In this document: piece by piece, positions 35,081 to 43,146 of the stretch
Numbering within the stretch: position 1 is the first letter of the stretch
Layout of the letters: every line of letters begins with the position of its first letter
NCBI GenBank assembly: GCA_963788975.1
Contig: CAWBIJ010000003.1
Location: 124,001-188,000 of the forward strand
Length of the DNA: 64,000 nucleotides
Reading direction: 5' to 3'
Origin: VRUE01 sp963788975
Lineage (GTDB): Bacteria > Actinomycetota > Thermoleophilia > Solirubrobacterales > 70-9
Notes under the pieces: generated by a model
Told to the model about the DNA's origin: nothing
The model's database searches: none
The model's input: only the letters and a program-made list of their open reading frames with translations
Program-made: the position numbers and the translations under genes

Positions 35081-36600
35081 TAGGCCGGCGTGATCGGGTT
35101 GCGGCGCTCGGCGAAGGAGCGGTCCTTGCTCGCCGCCAGGGCGAAGCGACGGATCAGCTCGGCGCGCAGGTCCTCGGGCTGGACGACCGCGTCGACCACC
35201 AGCTCCGAGGCGAGGTGGAGGAGGTCGATGTCCTCGGCGTACTCCTCGCGCTTGGCGGCGACGAAGGCCTCGCGCTCGGCCTCGTCCTCGATCGCCTGGA
35301 TCTGGTTGTAGAAGACGGCGTTGATCGCCGCCTGCGGGCCCATCACCGCGATCGAGGCGCTGGGCAGGGCGATGCAGCAGTCCGGCTCGAAGGCCGGCCC
35401 CGCCATCGCGTAGAGGCCAGCGCCGTAGGCCTTGCGCACGACCACCGAGAGCTTCGGCACCGTCGCTTCGGAGACGGCGCTGATCATCTTCGCGCCGTGA
35501 CGGATGATCCCCTGGCGCTCGACCGCGGTGCCGATCATGAAGCCGGGCACGTCGGCGAGGAAGAGCAGCGGCACGTTGAAGGCGTTGCAGGTCTGGATGA
35601 AGCGGGCCGCCTTGTCGGCCGAGTCGACGAAGAGCACGCCGCCCTTCTGCCGCGGCTGGTTGGCGACGACGCCGACGACGCGGCCTTCGAGGCGGCCGTA
35701 GCCGACGATCAGCTCCTTCGCCCAGCGCTTGTGCACTTCGAGGAAGGAGTCGGCATCGAGCAGGACGTCGAGCACCTCGCCCATGTCGAAGGGCTGGTTC
35801 TCGTCGGCGGGGACGATCTCGGCGATCGCCGCGGACGAGCTCGGCTCCGCCGGGGGAGCGACGGGCGGCTCCTCGCGCCAGTTGCCCGGCATGAAGGAGA
35901 GGTAGCGCTTGGCGAGGTCAATCGCCTCCTCGTCGCTCTTGACCAGGAAGTGGCCACAGCCGGAGACGCCGGTGTGCATCTTCGCCCCGCCCATCTCCTC
36001 CAGCGTCACCTTCTCGCCGATCACCATCTCCGCCATCCGCGGCGAGCCCAGGTACATCGAGGAGTTGCCCTCACGCATGATCACCACGTCGCAGAAGGCC
36101 GGGATGTAGGCGCCACCGGCCGCGCTCGGCCCGAACAGCAGGCAGACCTGCGGCACCTGGCCGGAGAGCCGCACCTCGTTGTGGAAGATCCGCCCGGCGC
36201 CGCGCCGGCCGGGGAACATCTGCACCTGGTCGGTGATCCGTGCTCCGGCCGAGTCGACCAGGTAGACCATCGGCACCTGCAGGCTCAGCGCCCGTTCCTG
36301 GACGCGGAGGATCTTCTCCACCGTCTTCGGGCCCCAGGACCCCGCCTTCACGGTCGGGTCGTTGGCCATCAAGGCGACGGCGCGGCCGTCGATCCTGGCC
36401 AGTCCGGTGAGCACGCCGTCGGCGCCGAGCCCCTCCTGCTCCCAGTTGGCCAGCAGCCCCTCCTCGGCGAAGGAGCCGGCGTCGACCAGCCGTTCAACCC
36501 GCTCGCGCACCGGCAGCTTGCCCTGCTCGGCAGTCTTCTCGTGGTGGCGCTGCGGGCCGCCAGAGAGGGCGGCCTCGAGGGCGGGTCGGATATCGGTCAC
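35080..36600 (-). CDS. Acyl-CoA carboxylase carboxyltransferase subunit (methylcrotonyl/propionyl-CoA type)
   Basis: The product has 506 residues, full length for a carboxyltransferase beta subunit. It carries both crotonase-fold halves: LVDSAGARITDQVQMFPGRR and GPSAAGGAYIPAFCD in the N half, and VVANQPRQKGGVLFVDSADKAARF, PLLFLADVPGFMIG, ERQGIIRHGAKMI and YGAGLYAMAG in the C half. It transfers CO2 from biotin to an acyl-CoA. Genes for HMG-CoA lyase and acetoacetyl-CoA synthetase beside it favour methylcrotonyl-CoA (leucine breakdown) as the substrate, but no biotin-carrying alpha subunit is in the window. The linker EEPPVAPPAEPSSSAAI near residue 240 is unusually Pro/Ser-rich. Start GTG. Confidence 0.85.
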   Translation of the reverse strand: MTDIRPALEAALSGGPQRHHEKTAEQGKLPVRERVERLVDAGSFAEEGLLANWEQEGLGADGVLTGLARIDGRAVALMANDPTVKAGSWGPKTVEKILRVQERALSLQVPMVYLVDSAGARITDQVQMFPGRRGAGRIFHNEVRLSGQVPQVCLLFGPSAAGGAYIPAFCDVVIMREGNSSMYLGSPRMAEMVIGEKVTLEEMGGAKMHTGVSGCGHFLVKSDEEAIDLAKRYLSFMPGNWREEPPVAPPAEPSSSAAIAEIVPADENQPFDMGEVLDVLLDADSFLEVHKRWAKELIVGYGRLEGRVVGVVANQPRQKGGVLFVDSADKAARFIQTCNAFNVPLLFLADVPGFMIGTAVERQGIIRHGAKMISAVSEATVPKLSVVVRKAYGAGLYAMAGPAFEPDCCIALPSASIAVMGPQAAINAVFYNQIQAIEDEAEREAFVAAKREEYAEDIDLLHLASELVVDAVVQPEDLRAELIRRFALAASKDRSFAERRNPITPA

Positions 36601-36623
36601 AGCGACGGTGAGCCTAGACGGCT

Positions 36624-37001
36624 CTAGCCTGCGGCGGCTTCGAGCCGACGGCCCATCTCTTCGCCGAGCGCGGTGAGGCCGCTGAGCGGGCGAATCATCA
36701 CCATCATCTCGGCGATCTTCCCGTCCTCGCCGAAGCGCAGCACGTCGACCCCGTTGAGCTGCTTCTCGCCGACCCGCGCCTCGAAGACGAGGACGGCGGT
36801 GTCGCCGGTCTCGACCTGGTCGACATAGCGGAAGTCTTCGAAGACCTCCGACACCGCCCCCAGGATCACCCCCAGGGCCTCGAGTCCGGAGTAGGGCTTG
36901 AACACGGCCGGGCTGCGGAAGACGACGTCCGGCGAGAACAGCTCCTCACCCTGCGAGAAGTCCTTGGCTTCGGCGGCTTGCCTGAAGGCGTCGCTCTTCA
37001 T
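36624..37001 (-). CDS. SnoaL-like nuclear-transport-factor-2 protein
   Basis: The product has 125 residues. MKSDAFRQAAEAKDF, DVVFRSPAVFKPYSGLEAL, FEDFRYVDQVETGDTAVLVFEARVG and DVLRFGEDGKIAEMMVMIRP match SnoaL-like small cyclase or isomerase-like proteins. The start ATG follows the HMG-CoA lyase stop by 11 bases, so it is the downstream gene of that operon. Catalysis and ligand are unknown. Confidence 0.7.
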   Translation of the reverse strand: MKSDAFRQAAEAKDFSQGEELFSPDVVFRSPAVFKPYSGLEALGVILGAVSEVFEDFRYVDQVETGDTAVLVFEARVGEKQLNGVDVLRFGEDGKIAEMMVMIRPLSGLTALGEEMGRRLEAAAG

Positions 37002-37012
37002 CGCACCCGAGA

Positions 37013-37939
37013 CTACTCCGCCGCCCCGCCCCACTCCACCGGTCCGGCGCGCAGCACGTGGGCGCCGAGCGGACGACCGAGCACGTCCTGGGCGGCGCGC
37101 GAGGCCTCGATCAGCGCAGGCAGGTCGATCCCGGTCTCGACCCCCATCTCGTGCAGCATCGAGACCACGTCCTCGGTCGAGACGTTGCCGGTCGAGCCCG
37201 GCGGCACCGGGCAGCCGCCCAACTCGCCGAAGCTCGCCTCGAAGGACTCGATCTCCTGCTCCAGCGCCGCCAGCACGTTGGCCAGCCCCTGCCCGCGCGT
37301 GTTGTGGAAGTGCGCGGTCAGCTCGACCCCGCCGAGCCGCTCGCGGGCAGTGGCGAAGAACTCGCCGACCTGGCGCGGGTTCGCCATCCCGGTGGTGTCG
37401 CCGAAGCCGACCTCCTCGCAGCCAGCGGCGGCGAGCCGCTCGGCGATCTCGAAGACCCGCTCGGGCGGCACCTCGCCCTCGTAGGGGCAACCGAAGGAGA
37501 CTGAGATCACGCCCTCGCGGCGCAGTCCCGCCTCGCCGGCGCCGGCGAGGGTGCGCTCCAGTCCGGCCAGCGACTCCTCGATCGAACGGTTGACGTTCTT
37601 GCGGTTGTGGGTCTCTGAGGCGGAGAGGAAGACGCTGACCTCGTCGAAGCGGTCACGGACCGTCAGCGCCCGCTCCAGCCCCCGCTCGTTGGGGATCAGG
37701 ACCGAGAAAGCAACCCCGTCGCGCCGCTGCACACCGGCCAGCACCTCCTTGGCGTCGGAGAGCTGTGGGATTACGTCGGCGCGCACGAACGAGGTCACCT
37801 CGATCCGCTTCAGCCCGCTGCCCGAGAGCAAGTCGATCAGCCGCACCTTGTCGGCGGTCGCGATCGTCTCCGGCTCATTCTGGAACCCGTCCCGCGGCCC
37901 GACCTCGCGGACCCGCACGCTCTTGGGCAGCTCGACCAT
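37013..37939 (-). CDS. mvaB: Hydroxymethylglutaryl-CoA lyase
   Basis: The product has 308 residues. The HMGL-like TIM barrel shows VREVGPRDGFQNEPE (N-terminal metal and substrate motif), RIEVTSFVRADVIPQLSDA, VSFGCPYEGEV, EVGFGDTTGMANP, ELTAHFHNTRGQGLANVLAA (metal histidines) and the active-site-loop GGCPVPPGSTGNVSTEDVV with the catalytic cysteine in GGCP. It cleaves HMG-CoA to acetyl-CoA and acetoacetate, the last step of leucine degradation. The acetoacetate can be reactivated by the nearby ligase. The ATG lies 7 nt after TAAGCT without a ribosome binding site. Confidence 0.92.
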   Translation of the reverse strand: MVELPKSVRVREVGPRDGFQNEPETIATADKVRLIDLLSGSGLKRIEVTSFVRADVIPQLSDAKEVLAGVQRRDGVAFSVLIPNERGLERALTVRDRFDEVSVFLSASETHNRKNVNRSIEESLAGLERTLAGAGEAGLRREGVISVSFGCPYEGEVPPERVFEIAERLAAAGCEEVGFGDTTGMANPRQVGEFFATARERLGGVELTAHFHNTRGQGLANVLAALEQEIESFEASFGELGGCPVPPGSTGNVSTEDVVSMLHEMGVETGIDLPALIEASRAAQDVLGRPLGAHVLRAGPVEWGGAAE

Positions 37940-37962
37940 GAGCGGAAGCTTAGGCGTCCCGC

Positions 37963-38870
37963 TTACGCCTTCAGACGCAGCACGACCGCGAGCAGAGTGG
38001 CTCGCACGTAGTTGGGCTCGTAACGCACCTGCGCATGAGTGAAGCGCAGCGGCGTCAGACCAGCGGCGAGATGCGCCTGGTCACGAAGGCGATCTCTTGC
38101 TTGCTGCGCCGGCGTACGGTGGTAGCGCAGCCCATCGGTCTCGACGACCAGGCCAGGCTCGGGCCGTAGAAGTCGACCTTGAACCCGTTGAGGCTCTGCT
38201 GGGTCTGGGGCAGCGGAAGACTCACTCTTTCCATCAGCCGCAGGAAGCGACGCTCCAGCTCCGAGTCGGTAAGGCGGAAGGCCCGCTTATCGAGCAGGAG
38301 GCGGAGCGGCTTGACGCCGGGCTCACAGCGATGCGATTCGAGCTCTCTACGAAGAGTCGGCGGCTCGATCAGGTCGAGCCGATCGGCCTCGTTGACGAGC
38401 CGCTCGACCGCACGCGGTGTCAGCGCCGCTGCAAGATCGATCACGGTTTGCACGAGTCCCGTTACTGGAATCCCCTCCCGACTCGTGACATCGCATTCCG
38501 CCAGGGTTGGACGCCGATAAACGCACAGGCCCGACCGCCGGCGCGGCGACGCCACTCGTACCGAGATCTCGATTCCTCGATGCTCTCGACCGATCCCCCA
38601 GAGCGCGGCGGCGCTGCCATGACTCAGCATTGCGCTGGGTCCGCACGAGAGGACTGCTGCCATCCATTGCCCATGCCGCGTCACCTCCGATCGCCCAACG
38701 GCGTAGACGCCATTCGCAATGAGATGCAGCCGACCACGTGCCAACCGGTGCTCAATGGCGCGACGACTCAGCCCAAGGTCGAGAAGCTGCTGGCGGGAAA
38801 CCACGCCGTGCTGATCGCGGACCAAGGCCCAAACGCCGTCCCCCTCCGCCGCTCGATCGATCGAACACAC
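37963..38870 (-). pseudogene. AbiEi-antitoxin-like / DUF559 protein, frameshifted near the C-terminus
   Basis: The N-terminal part has the AbiEi-type winged-helix domain (VVSRQQLLDLGLSRRAIEHRL, GVYAVGR). A central region (SHGSAAALWGI, VTGLVQTVIDLAAAL) leads to the restriction-like DUF559 domain NGFKVDFYGP. There the frame is lost by one missing base near 38,155. In the next phase it continues as GLVVETDGLRYHRTPAQQ, ARDRLRDQAHLAAGLTPLRF and ends at 37963. The joined protein is full-length and typical of actinobacterial AbiEi/DUF559 proteins, which often occur singly and without a toxin. Start GTG; no partner gene nearby. Confidence 0.65.
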
Positions 38871-38934
38871 TCTGGTGTGGTCAATGCATCGAGCGGCGCG
38901 AACTCTCCCCCTGCTGGGGCTCGGTGCGCGGAGG

Positions 38935-39309
38935 CTACGCCGTCGGCGGACCGGCTTGACCGACCACTCGCCGCTCGTGCGTGCCGACGCCGATCGTCCG
39001 CTCCCCTTCGGTCACTTCGACGTCGAAGCGGAGCTTGCGTCCATCGACGACCTCGCGCAGGCTCGCCCGCGTGCGGCAGGTCGCGCCCTCGGCAGCCGCC
39101 GCCACGTGCTTGATGCAGACTTCGAAGCCAACAGTCGCCTGGCCCTCCGGCAGATGCCCGAAGGCGAGCATCGAGGCGGTGCCCTCCATCATCCCGATCA
39201 TCCCCGGGGTCGAGAGGACGCCGGTGCCGATCGTGCCGCCGACGTCTGTCACCAGCGGCGGCGCGACCGTGAACTCGTCGCGGCGCTCGATGCCCGGCTC
39301 GAGGCCCAT
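38935..39309 (-). CDS. Thioesterase (FlK-like hotdog fold)
   Basis: The product has 124 residues with the hotdog-fold pattern of fluoroacetyl-CoA thioesterase-like proteins: VLSTPGMIGMMEGTAS, GQATVGFEVCIKHVAAAAEG, RTRASLREVVDGRKLRFDVE and TIGVGTHERRVV. The catalytic Thr/Glu/His are plausible in this order. Its start overlaps the stop of the SDR gene (TGATG), so the two form an operon. The natural acyl-CoA is unknown. Confidence 0.8.
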   Translation of the reverse strand: MGLEPGIERRDEFTVAPPLVTDVGGTIGTGVLSTPGMIGMMEGTASMLAFGHLPEGQATVGFEVCIKHVAAAAEGATCRTRASLREVVDGRKLRFDVEVTEGERTIGVGTHERRVVGQAGPPTA

Positions 39310-40043
39310 CAGACCATCCCGAGGCCGCCGCTGACGCCGATCGTCTCCCCGGTGACGTAGGCGGCGTCGTCGGAGGCGAGGAAGGCGACCGCGGCCGCGA
39401 CCTCCTCGGGCTGTCCCAAGCGCTTCATTTGCGTTGCCGCCTTCATCGTCTCGATCACTTTCTCGCCGATCTCGCCGAACTCCTTGGCCCCCATCAGCAG
39501 CGGCGTCTCGATCGGGCCCGGCGCGATCGCATTGGCGGTAATCCCGTAGCGGGCGTTCTCACGCGCGATCGCCTTCATAAAGGAGACGACGGCGCCCTTG
39601 GTCGCCGAGTAGACGGCCGAGCCCTTCGAGCCGACCCGCCCCGCCTCTGAGGAGATGGTGACGATCCGGCCGTAGCCGGCCTCCTGCATGCCGGGAAGCG
39701 CGGCGTGGGTGCAGTTGAAGACACCTTCCAAGTTGATCGCCAGCAGGCGCCGCCACTGCTCGGGCTTGGTGTAGGTGAAGAAGCCGAACTCGTCGGTGCC
39801 GGCGTTGTTGACGAGGACGTCGAAGGCGCCGGCGGCCTCGACGGCGGCTCTGGCCGACTCGATATCGGTGACGTCTAGCTCGATCGCGTGGCCGGCAACC
39901 TCGCTCGCGACCCGCTCGGCCCCGGGGACGGCGATGTCGCCGACCCAAACCTCCGCCCCCTCGGCGGCAAGCCGGGCGGCGATCGCGGCGCCGATGCCGC
40001 TGGCACCGCCGGTGACCAGCGCTTTCCGTCCCTCCAGCCTCAT
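39309..40043 (-). CDS. Short-chain dehydrogenase/reductase (FabG-like)
   Basis: The product has 244 residues. It has cofactor motif TGGASGIGAAIA, NNAG (VLVNNAGTDEF), catalytic SSEAGR...YSATK (Ser, Tyr, Lys) and the C-terminal GETIGVSGGLGMV. This is a classical SDR of the 3-oxoacyl-ACP reductase or hydroxyacyl-CoA dehydrogenase type. The acidic VWVGDI after strand 2 suggests NAD rather than NADP preference. The ATG at 40043 is preferred over upstream codons that overlap the divergent npdG. It is co-translated with the downstream thioesterase. Acyl-CoA metabolism is inferred from context. Confidence 0.85.
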   Translation of the reverse strand: MRLEGRKALVTGGASGIGAAIAARLAAEGAEVWVGDIAVPGAERVASEVAGHAIELDVTDIESARAAVEAAGAFDVLVNNAGTDEFGFFTYTKPEQWRRLLAINLEGVFNCTHAALPGMQEAGYGRIVTISSEAGRVGSKGSAVYSATKGAVVSFMKAIARENARYGITANAIAPGPIETPLLMGAKEFGEIGEKVIETMKAATQMKRLGQPEEVAAAVAFLASDDAAYVTGETIGVSGGLGMV

Positions 40044-40071
40044 CGAGGCCGTGAGCATAGACTGGCCGGCC

Positions 40072-40764
40072 TTGGCGGAGCACGAACCGATCCCGATTAT
40101 CGGTGGCACCGGTGCCCTCGGCGCCGGCCTGGCGCTGCGCTGGGCGAAGGCGGGGCATCCGATTGCGATCGGCTCCCGTTCGCCGGAGCGGGCCGAGGAA
40201 GCGGCCGTCAAGCTGCGCAACGCGGTCCCCGGCGCCGAGGTCGAGGGGCTGTCGAACGAGGAGGCGGCGACGCGCGCCGAGATCGTCTTCCTCACCGTTC
40301 CCTTCCGCGCCCAATCGGAGAACCTCAACAACCTGCGTGAGGCGCTGCGGCCGGGTCAGATCCTGGTCGACTGCACGGTGCCGCTTGCAGCCGCGGTGAG
40401 CGGCAGGGCGACCCGCTCGCTCGGCGTTTGGCAGGGATCGGCCGCGCAGCAGGCGCAGGAGATGGTCCCCGACGGGGTCACGGTGGTCGCCGCCCTGCAC
40501 ACGATCGCCGCCCCCACCCTCGCCAACCTGACAGCGAAGCTGGACGAGGACGTCCTCGTCTGCGGCGACCGCAAGGCCGACAAGGCGCGGGTGGCGCAGC
40601 TGGTCGAGCTAATCGGAGGCCTGCGCGCCGTCAACGCCGGGCCGCTGGAGATGGCGCGGATCGTCGAGCAGCTGACGCCGCTGCTGATCTCGATCAACTC
40701 TCGCTACAAGGCCCACGCCGGGATCAAGCTCACCGGGCTGCCCGACGCCGACCACTGGGCATAG
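40072..40764 (+). CDS. npdG: NADPH-dependent F420 reductase (F420H2:NADP+ oxidoreductase)
   Basis: The product has 230 residues. The N-terminal Rossmann motif PIIGGTGALGAGLALRWAKAGH is followed by AIGSRSPERAEEAA (phosphate-binding Arg/Ser), TVPFRAQSENL, LVDCTVPLA, NLTAKLDEDVLVCGD and the C-terminal PLLISINSRYKAHAGIKLTG, which is diagnostic of the Fno family. It exchanges hydride between F420H2 and NADP+. It heads the F420 biosynthesis cluster. The TTG at 40072 lies 8 nt after TAGACT; a GTG seven codons upstream is an alternative. It is divergent from the SDR gene. Confidence 0.88.
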   Translation: MAEHEPIPIIGGTGALGAGLALRWAKAGHPIAIGSRSPERAEEAAVKLRNAVPGAEVEGLSNEEAATRAEIVFLTVPFRAQSENLNNLREALRPGQILVDCTVPLAAAVSGRATRSLGVWQGSAAQQAQEMVPDGVTVVAALHTIAAPTLANLTAKLDEDVLVCGDRKADKARVAQLVELIGGLRAVNAGPLEMARIVEQLTPLLISINSRYKAHAGIKLTGLPDADHWA

Positions 40765-40766
40765 CC

Positions 40767-41693
40767 GTGCGGGTCGCCCTGCTCGCCGGGGGAACCGGGG
40801 GCGCCAAGCTCGCCGCCGGCATGCAGGAGGAGATCGGCGCCGACCTCGCGGTGATCGCCAACACCGGCGACGACGTCGAGGTCCTCGGCGTCCACGTCTC
40901 CCCCGATCCCGACCTCTGCACCTACTGGCTCAGCGGGGAGATCGACGAGGAGCGAGGATGGGGACTCCGCGACGACTCCTTCACCGTCTTCGAGCGCCTG
41001 GGGAGGCTCGGCGCGCCGAGCTGGTTCGGCCTCTCCGACCGCGACCTCGCCGCCTGCCTCTACCGGCGCGAGTTCCTCGAGGAGGGCGGCCGCCTCACCG
41101 ACGCGCAGGGCCAGATCGCCCGTGCCCTCGGGGTCGAGGCGCGGGTGCTGCCGATGTGCGAGGCAAAGGTTCGCACCCAGGTGCACACGGCCGCCGGCGC
41201 ACGCGGCCTGCAGGAGTACCTGATCGTCGACCGCGGCGAGCCGCAGGTGACGGGCGTCGAGCTGGAGGGGATCGCGGAGGCCGAGCCGACACCGGAGGCG
41301 CTCGAGGCGCTGCGCCTGGCCGAGGCGATCGTGATCGGCCCCTCCAACCCGATCATCAGCATCGGCCCGATCCTCGCCGTGCCGGGAATGCGGGCGGCGA
41401 TCGCAGAAGCCGAGGCCCCAGTCGTCGCGGTCAGCCCCTTCGTCGCCGGCGAGGTGGTCAAGGGACCGACCGAGCGTTTCATGCAGGCGATCGGCCGCCC
41501 TGCGACCGCGGCGGGCGTGGCGTCGCTCTACACGGGACTGATCGACGCGATGGTCGTCGACGAGGACGATCCCGACCCACCCCCCGGCGAGATCCCAACC
41601 CTCGCCGCGCCGACTCTGATGGAGGGCGCCGCCGGCAGGGTCAGGGTGGCGCGCATCGTGCTCGACTACGCCGCTAGCCTCGCCGAAGGTTGA
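40767..41693 (+). CDS. cofD: 2-phospho-L-lactate transferase (F420 biosynthesis)
   Basis: The product has 308 residues. MRVALLAGGTGGAKLAAGM, AVIANTGDDVEVLGVHVSPD, WLSGEIDEERGWGL, WFGLSDRDLAACLYR, MCEAKVRTQVHT, AIVIGPSNPIISIGPIL and AVSPFVAGEVVKGP are hallmark CofD/FbiA motifs. The enzyme joins the activated phospholactate (or phosphoenolpyruvate) moiety to the deazaflavin Fo to make F420-0. The GTG start lies two bases after the npdG stop. The stop overlaps the cofC start (TTGA), so the cluster is co-translated. Confidence 0.93.
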   Translation: MRVALLAGGTGGAKLAAGMQEEIGADLAVIANTGDDVEVLGVHVSPDPDLCTYWLSGEIDEERGWGLRDDSFTVFERLGRLGAPSWFGLSDRDLAACLYRREFLEEGGRLTDAQGQIARALGVEARVLPMCEAKVRTQVHTAAGARGLQEYLIVDRGEPQVTGVELEGIAEAEPTPEALEALRLAEAIVIGPSNPIISIGPILAVPGMRAAIAEAEAPVVAVSPFVAGEVVKGPTERFMQAIGRPATAAGVASLYTGLIDAMVVDEDDPDPPPGEIPTLAAPTLMEGAAGRVRVARIVLDYAASLAEG

Positions 41694-42331
41694 AAGCGAC
41701 CGCCATCCTCCCGGTCAAGCGCTTCGCGACGGCGAAGCGGCGCCTCGCGACGGGAATCGACGAGGCGCGGCGGAAGGCGCTGGTCGCAGCGATGCTGGAG
41801 GACGTGCTCGAGGCGGTCGGTGCGGCGCGCACGATCGAGCGCACGATCGTCGTCAGCGACGAGCCACGCGCAGCCGAGCTGGCTCGGAGCGTTGGGGCCG
41901 AGGTCGCTCCTGACCCTCCCAAGCATGGTCACTCCGAGGCGGCGCTGGCGGGAATCGCCCGCGCCGAAACGCTCGGAGCCGAGCGCGTGATGCTGCTCCC
42001 GGGAGACTGCCCGCTGCTCGAGCCGCGCGAGCTCGACCGGGTGCTGACCGGCGTCCCGGAGCGCTACGTGGCGATCGTGCCCGACCGCCACGGCACCGGC
42101 ACCAACGCCCTGGTCCTCTCGCCCCCGGATGCGATCCGGCCCGCCTTCGGCGAGGGCAGCTGCGCGCGCCACGTCGCTGCCGCCCGCGAGGCGGGCATCC
42201 CCTTCGCAGTCGAGGAGCTGCCCTCGCTCGCCCTCGACCTCGACACCCCGGCCGACCTGGTCGCCCTGACGCGGGAGCTGGCGGCGAGGCGAGGCCGGGC
42301 AAAGCGAACGGCGAAGGCGCTGGGGATATGA
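41690..42331 (+). CDS. cofC: 2-phospho-L-lactate / PEP guanylyltransferase
   Basis: The product has 213 residues. KATAILPVKRFATAKRRLA start (nucleotide-binding PVK), ERTIVVSDEPRAAELA, HSEAALAGIARAETLGAERVMLLPGDCPLLEP, VPDRHGTGTNALVLSPP and LALDLDTPADLVAL match CofC/FbiD. The enzyme condenses GTP with 2-phospholactate or phosphoenolpyruvate to supply CofD. The TTG start overlaps the cofD stop and the end overlaps cofE (ATGA). Confidence 0.92.
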   Translation: MKATAILPVKRFATAKRRLATGIDEARRKALVAAMLEDVLEAVGAARTIERTIVVSDEPRAAELARSVGAEVAPDPPKHGHSEAALAGIARAETLGAERVMLLPGDCPLLEPRELDRVLTGVPERYVAIVPDRHGTGTNALVLSPPDAIRPAFGEGSCARHVAAAREAGIPFAVEELPSLALDLDTPADLVALTRELAARRGRAKRTAKALGI

Positions 42332-43146
42332 GCGACGCTGGAGAGCTGAGGGTCCTGCCCGTGGCGGGCCTGCCGGAGTTCGCCGAGGGCATGCGGGTCG
42401 GCGAGGAGATCGCGCGATCAACGGAGCTGCGCGACGGGGACGTGGTCGTCGTCGCGCAGAAGATCGTCTCCAAGGCCGAGGGACGCGTTCGCCGCCTTTC
42501 CTCGGTGGAGGTCGGTGTGGAGGCGCGTCGCCTCGCCGCGGCACTGGGCAAGGAACCGGCGCTGATCGAGCTGATCCTCGCGGAGAGTCGTGAGGTGCTG
42601 CGCGCCGAGCGCGGCGTCCTGATCGTCGAGACCCACCATGGCTTCGTCTGTGCCAACGCCGGCGTCGACACCTCCAACCTCCCCGAGCCGGGAACAGCGT
42701 GCCTTCTCCCCGAGGACCCCGACGCCTCTGCCCGCAAGCTCAGAGCCGAAATCACCGCTGCCACTGCTGGGGGGCCGGGAGCGGGACTCGCCGGACACTC
42801 TCCGTCCGCCGAGGCCCGCTCCCGGCCCTCGTCCACCGTCGCAGTGGTGATCGCCGACAGCTTTGGCCGCGCCTGGCGCCTGGGCCAGGTGGAGGTGGCG
42901 ATCGGCTGCGCCGGGATCGCCCCGCTCGACGATTGGCGCGGCCGTCGTGACACAGGCGGCCTCGAGCTAAGGGCAACCATGATTGCGGTCGCCGACCAGG
43001 TCGCGGCAGCCGCCGACCTAGTCCGCGAAAAGACCAACCGGGCTCCCGTCGCGATCGTCCGCGGCTTCGACCGCTTCGTCACCCGCGATGACGGCCCCGG
43101 CGCCGCCGCCCTGCGCCGCCGCCGCGACGAGGATCTATTCCGTTAG
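42328..43146 (+). CDS. cofE: F420-0:gamma-glutamyl ligase, with palindrome-encoded insert
   Basis: The product has 272 residues, the stand-alone ligase length without the C-terminal FMN-reductase-like domain of mycobacterial FbiB. Motifs: DVVVVAQKIVSKAEGR, LILAESREVLR, IVETHHGFVCANAGVDTSN, VVIADSFGRAWRLGQVEVAIGCAGIAP and ELRATMIAVADQ. The enzyme adds glutamates to F420-0 using GTP. Between RAEITA and VAVVIADSF, where relatives have a short turn, about 24 extra residues (around 147-170) coincide with a 61-bp palindrome, inserted in frame. It is the last gene of the npdG-cofD-cofC-cofE operon. Confidence 0.92.
   Translation: MSDAGELRVLPVAGLPEFAEGMRVGEEIARSTELRDGDVVVVAQKIVSKAEGRVRRLSSVEVGVEARRLAAALGKEPALIELILAESREVLRAERGVLIVETHHGFVCANAGVDTSNLPEPGTACLLPEDPDASARKLRAEITAATAGGPGAGLAGHSPSAEARSRPSSTVAVVIADSFGRAWRLGQVEVAIGCAGIAPLDDWRGRRDTGGLELRATMIAVADQVAAAADLVREKTNRAPVAIVRGFDRFVTRDDGPGAAALRRRRDEDLFR
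42770..42830. repeat. 61-bp palindrome inserted in frame in cofE
   Basis: Two 27-base arms (42770-42796 and 42804-42830) pair with three mismatches around a 7-base loop. The outer part GGGCCGGGAGCGGG / CCCGCTCCCGGCCC is perfect. It falls at a poorly conserved turn of the protein. Confidence 0.75.

Noticed and set aside
35215..36627. 470-codon frame antisense to the carboxyltransferase gene
   Set aside because: Shadow frame; the carboxyltransferase motifs on the minus strand are unambiguous.
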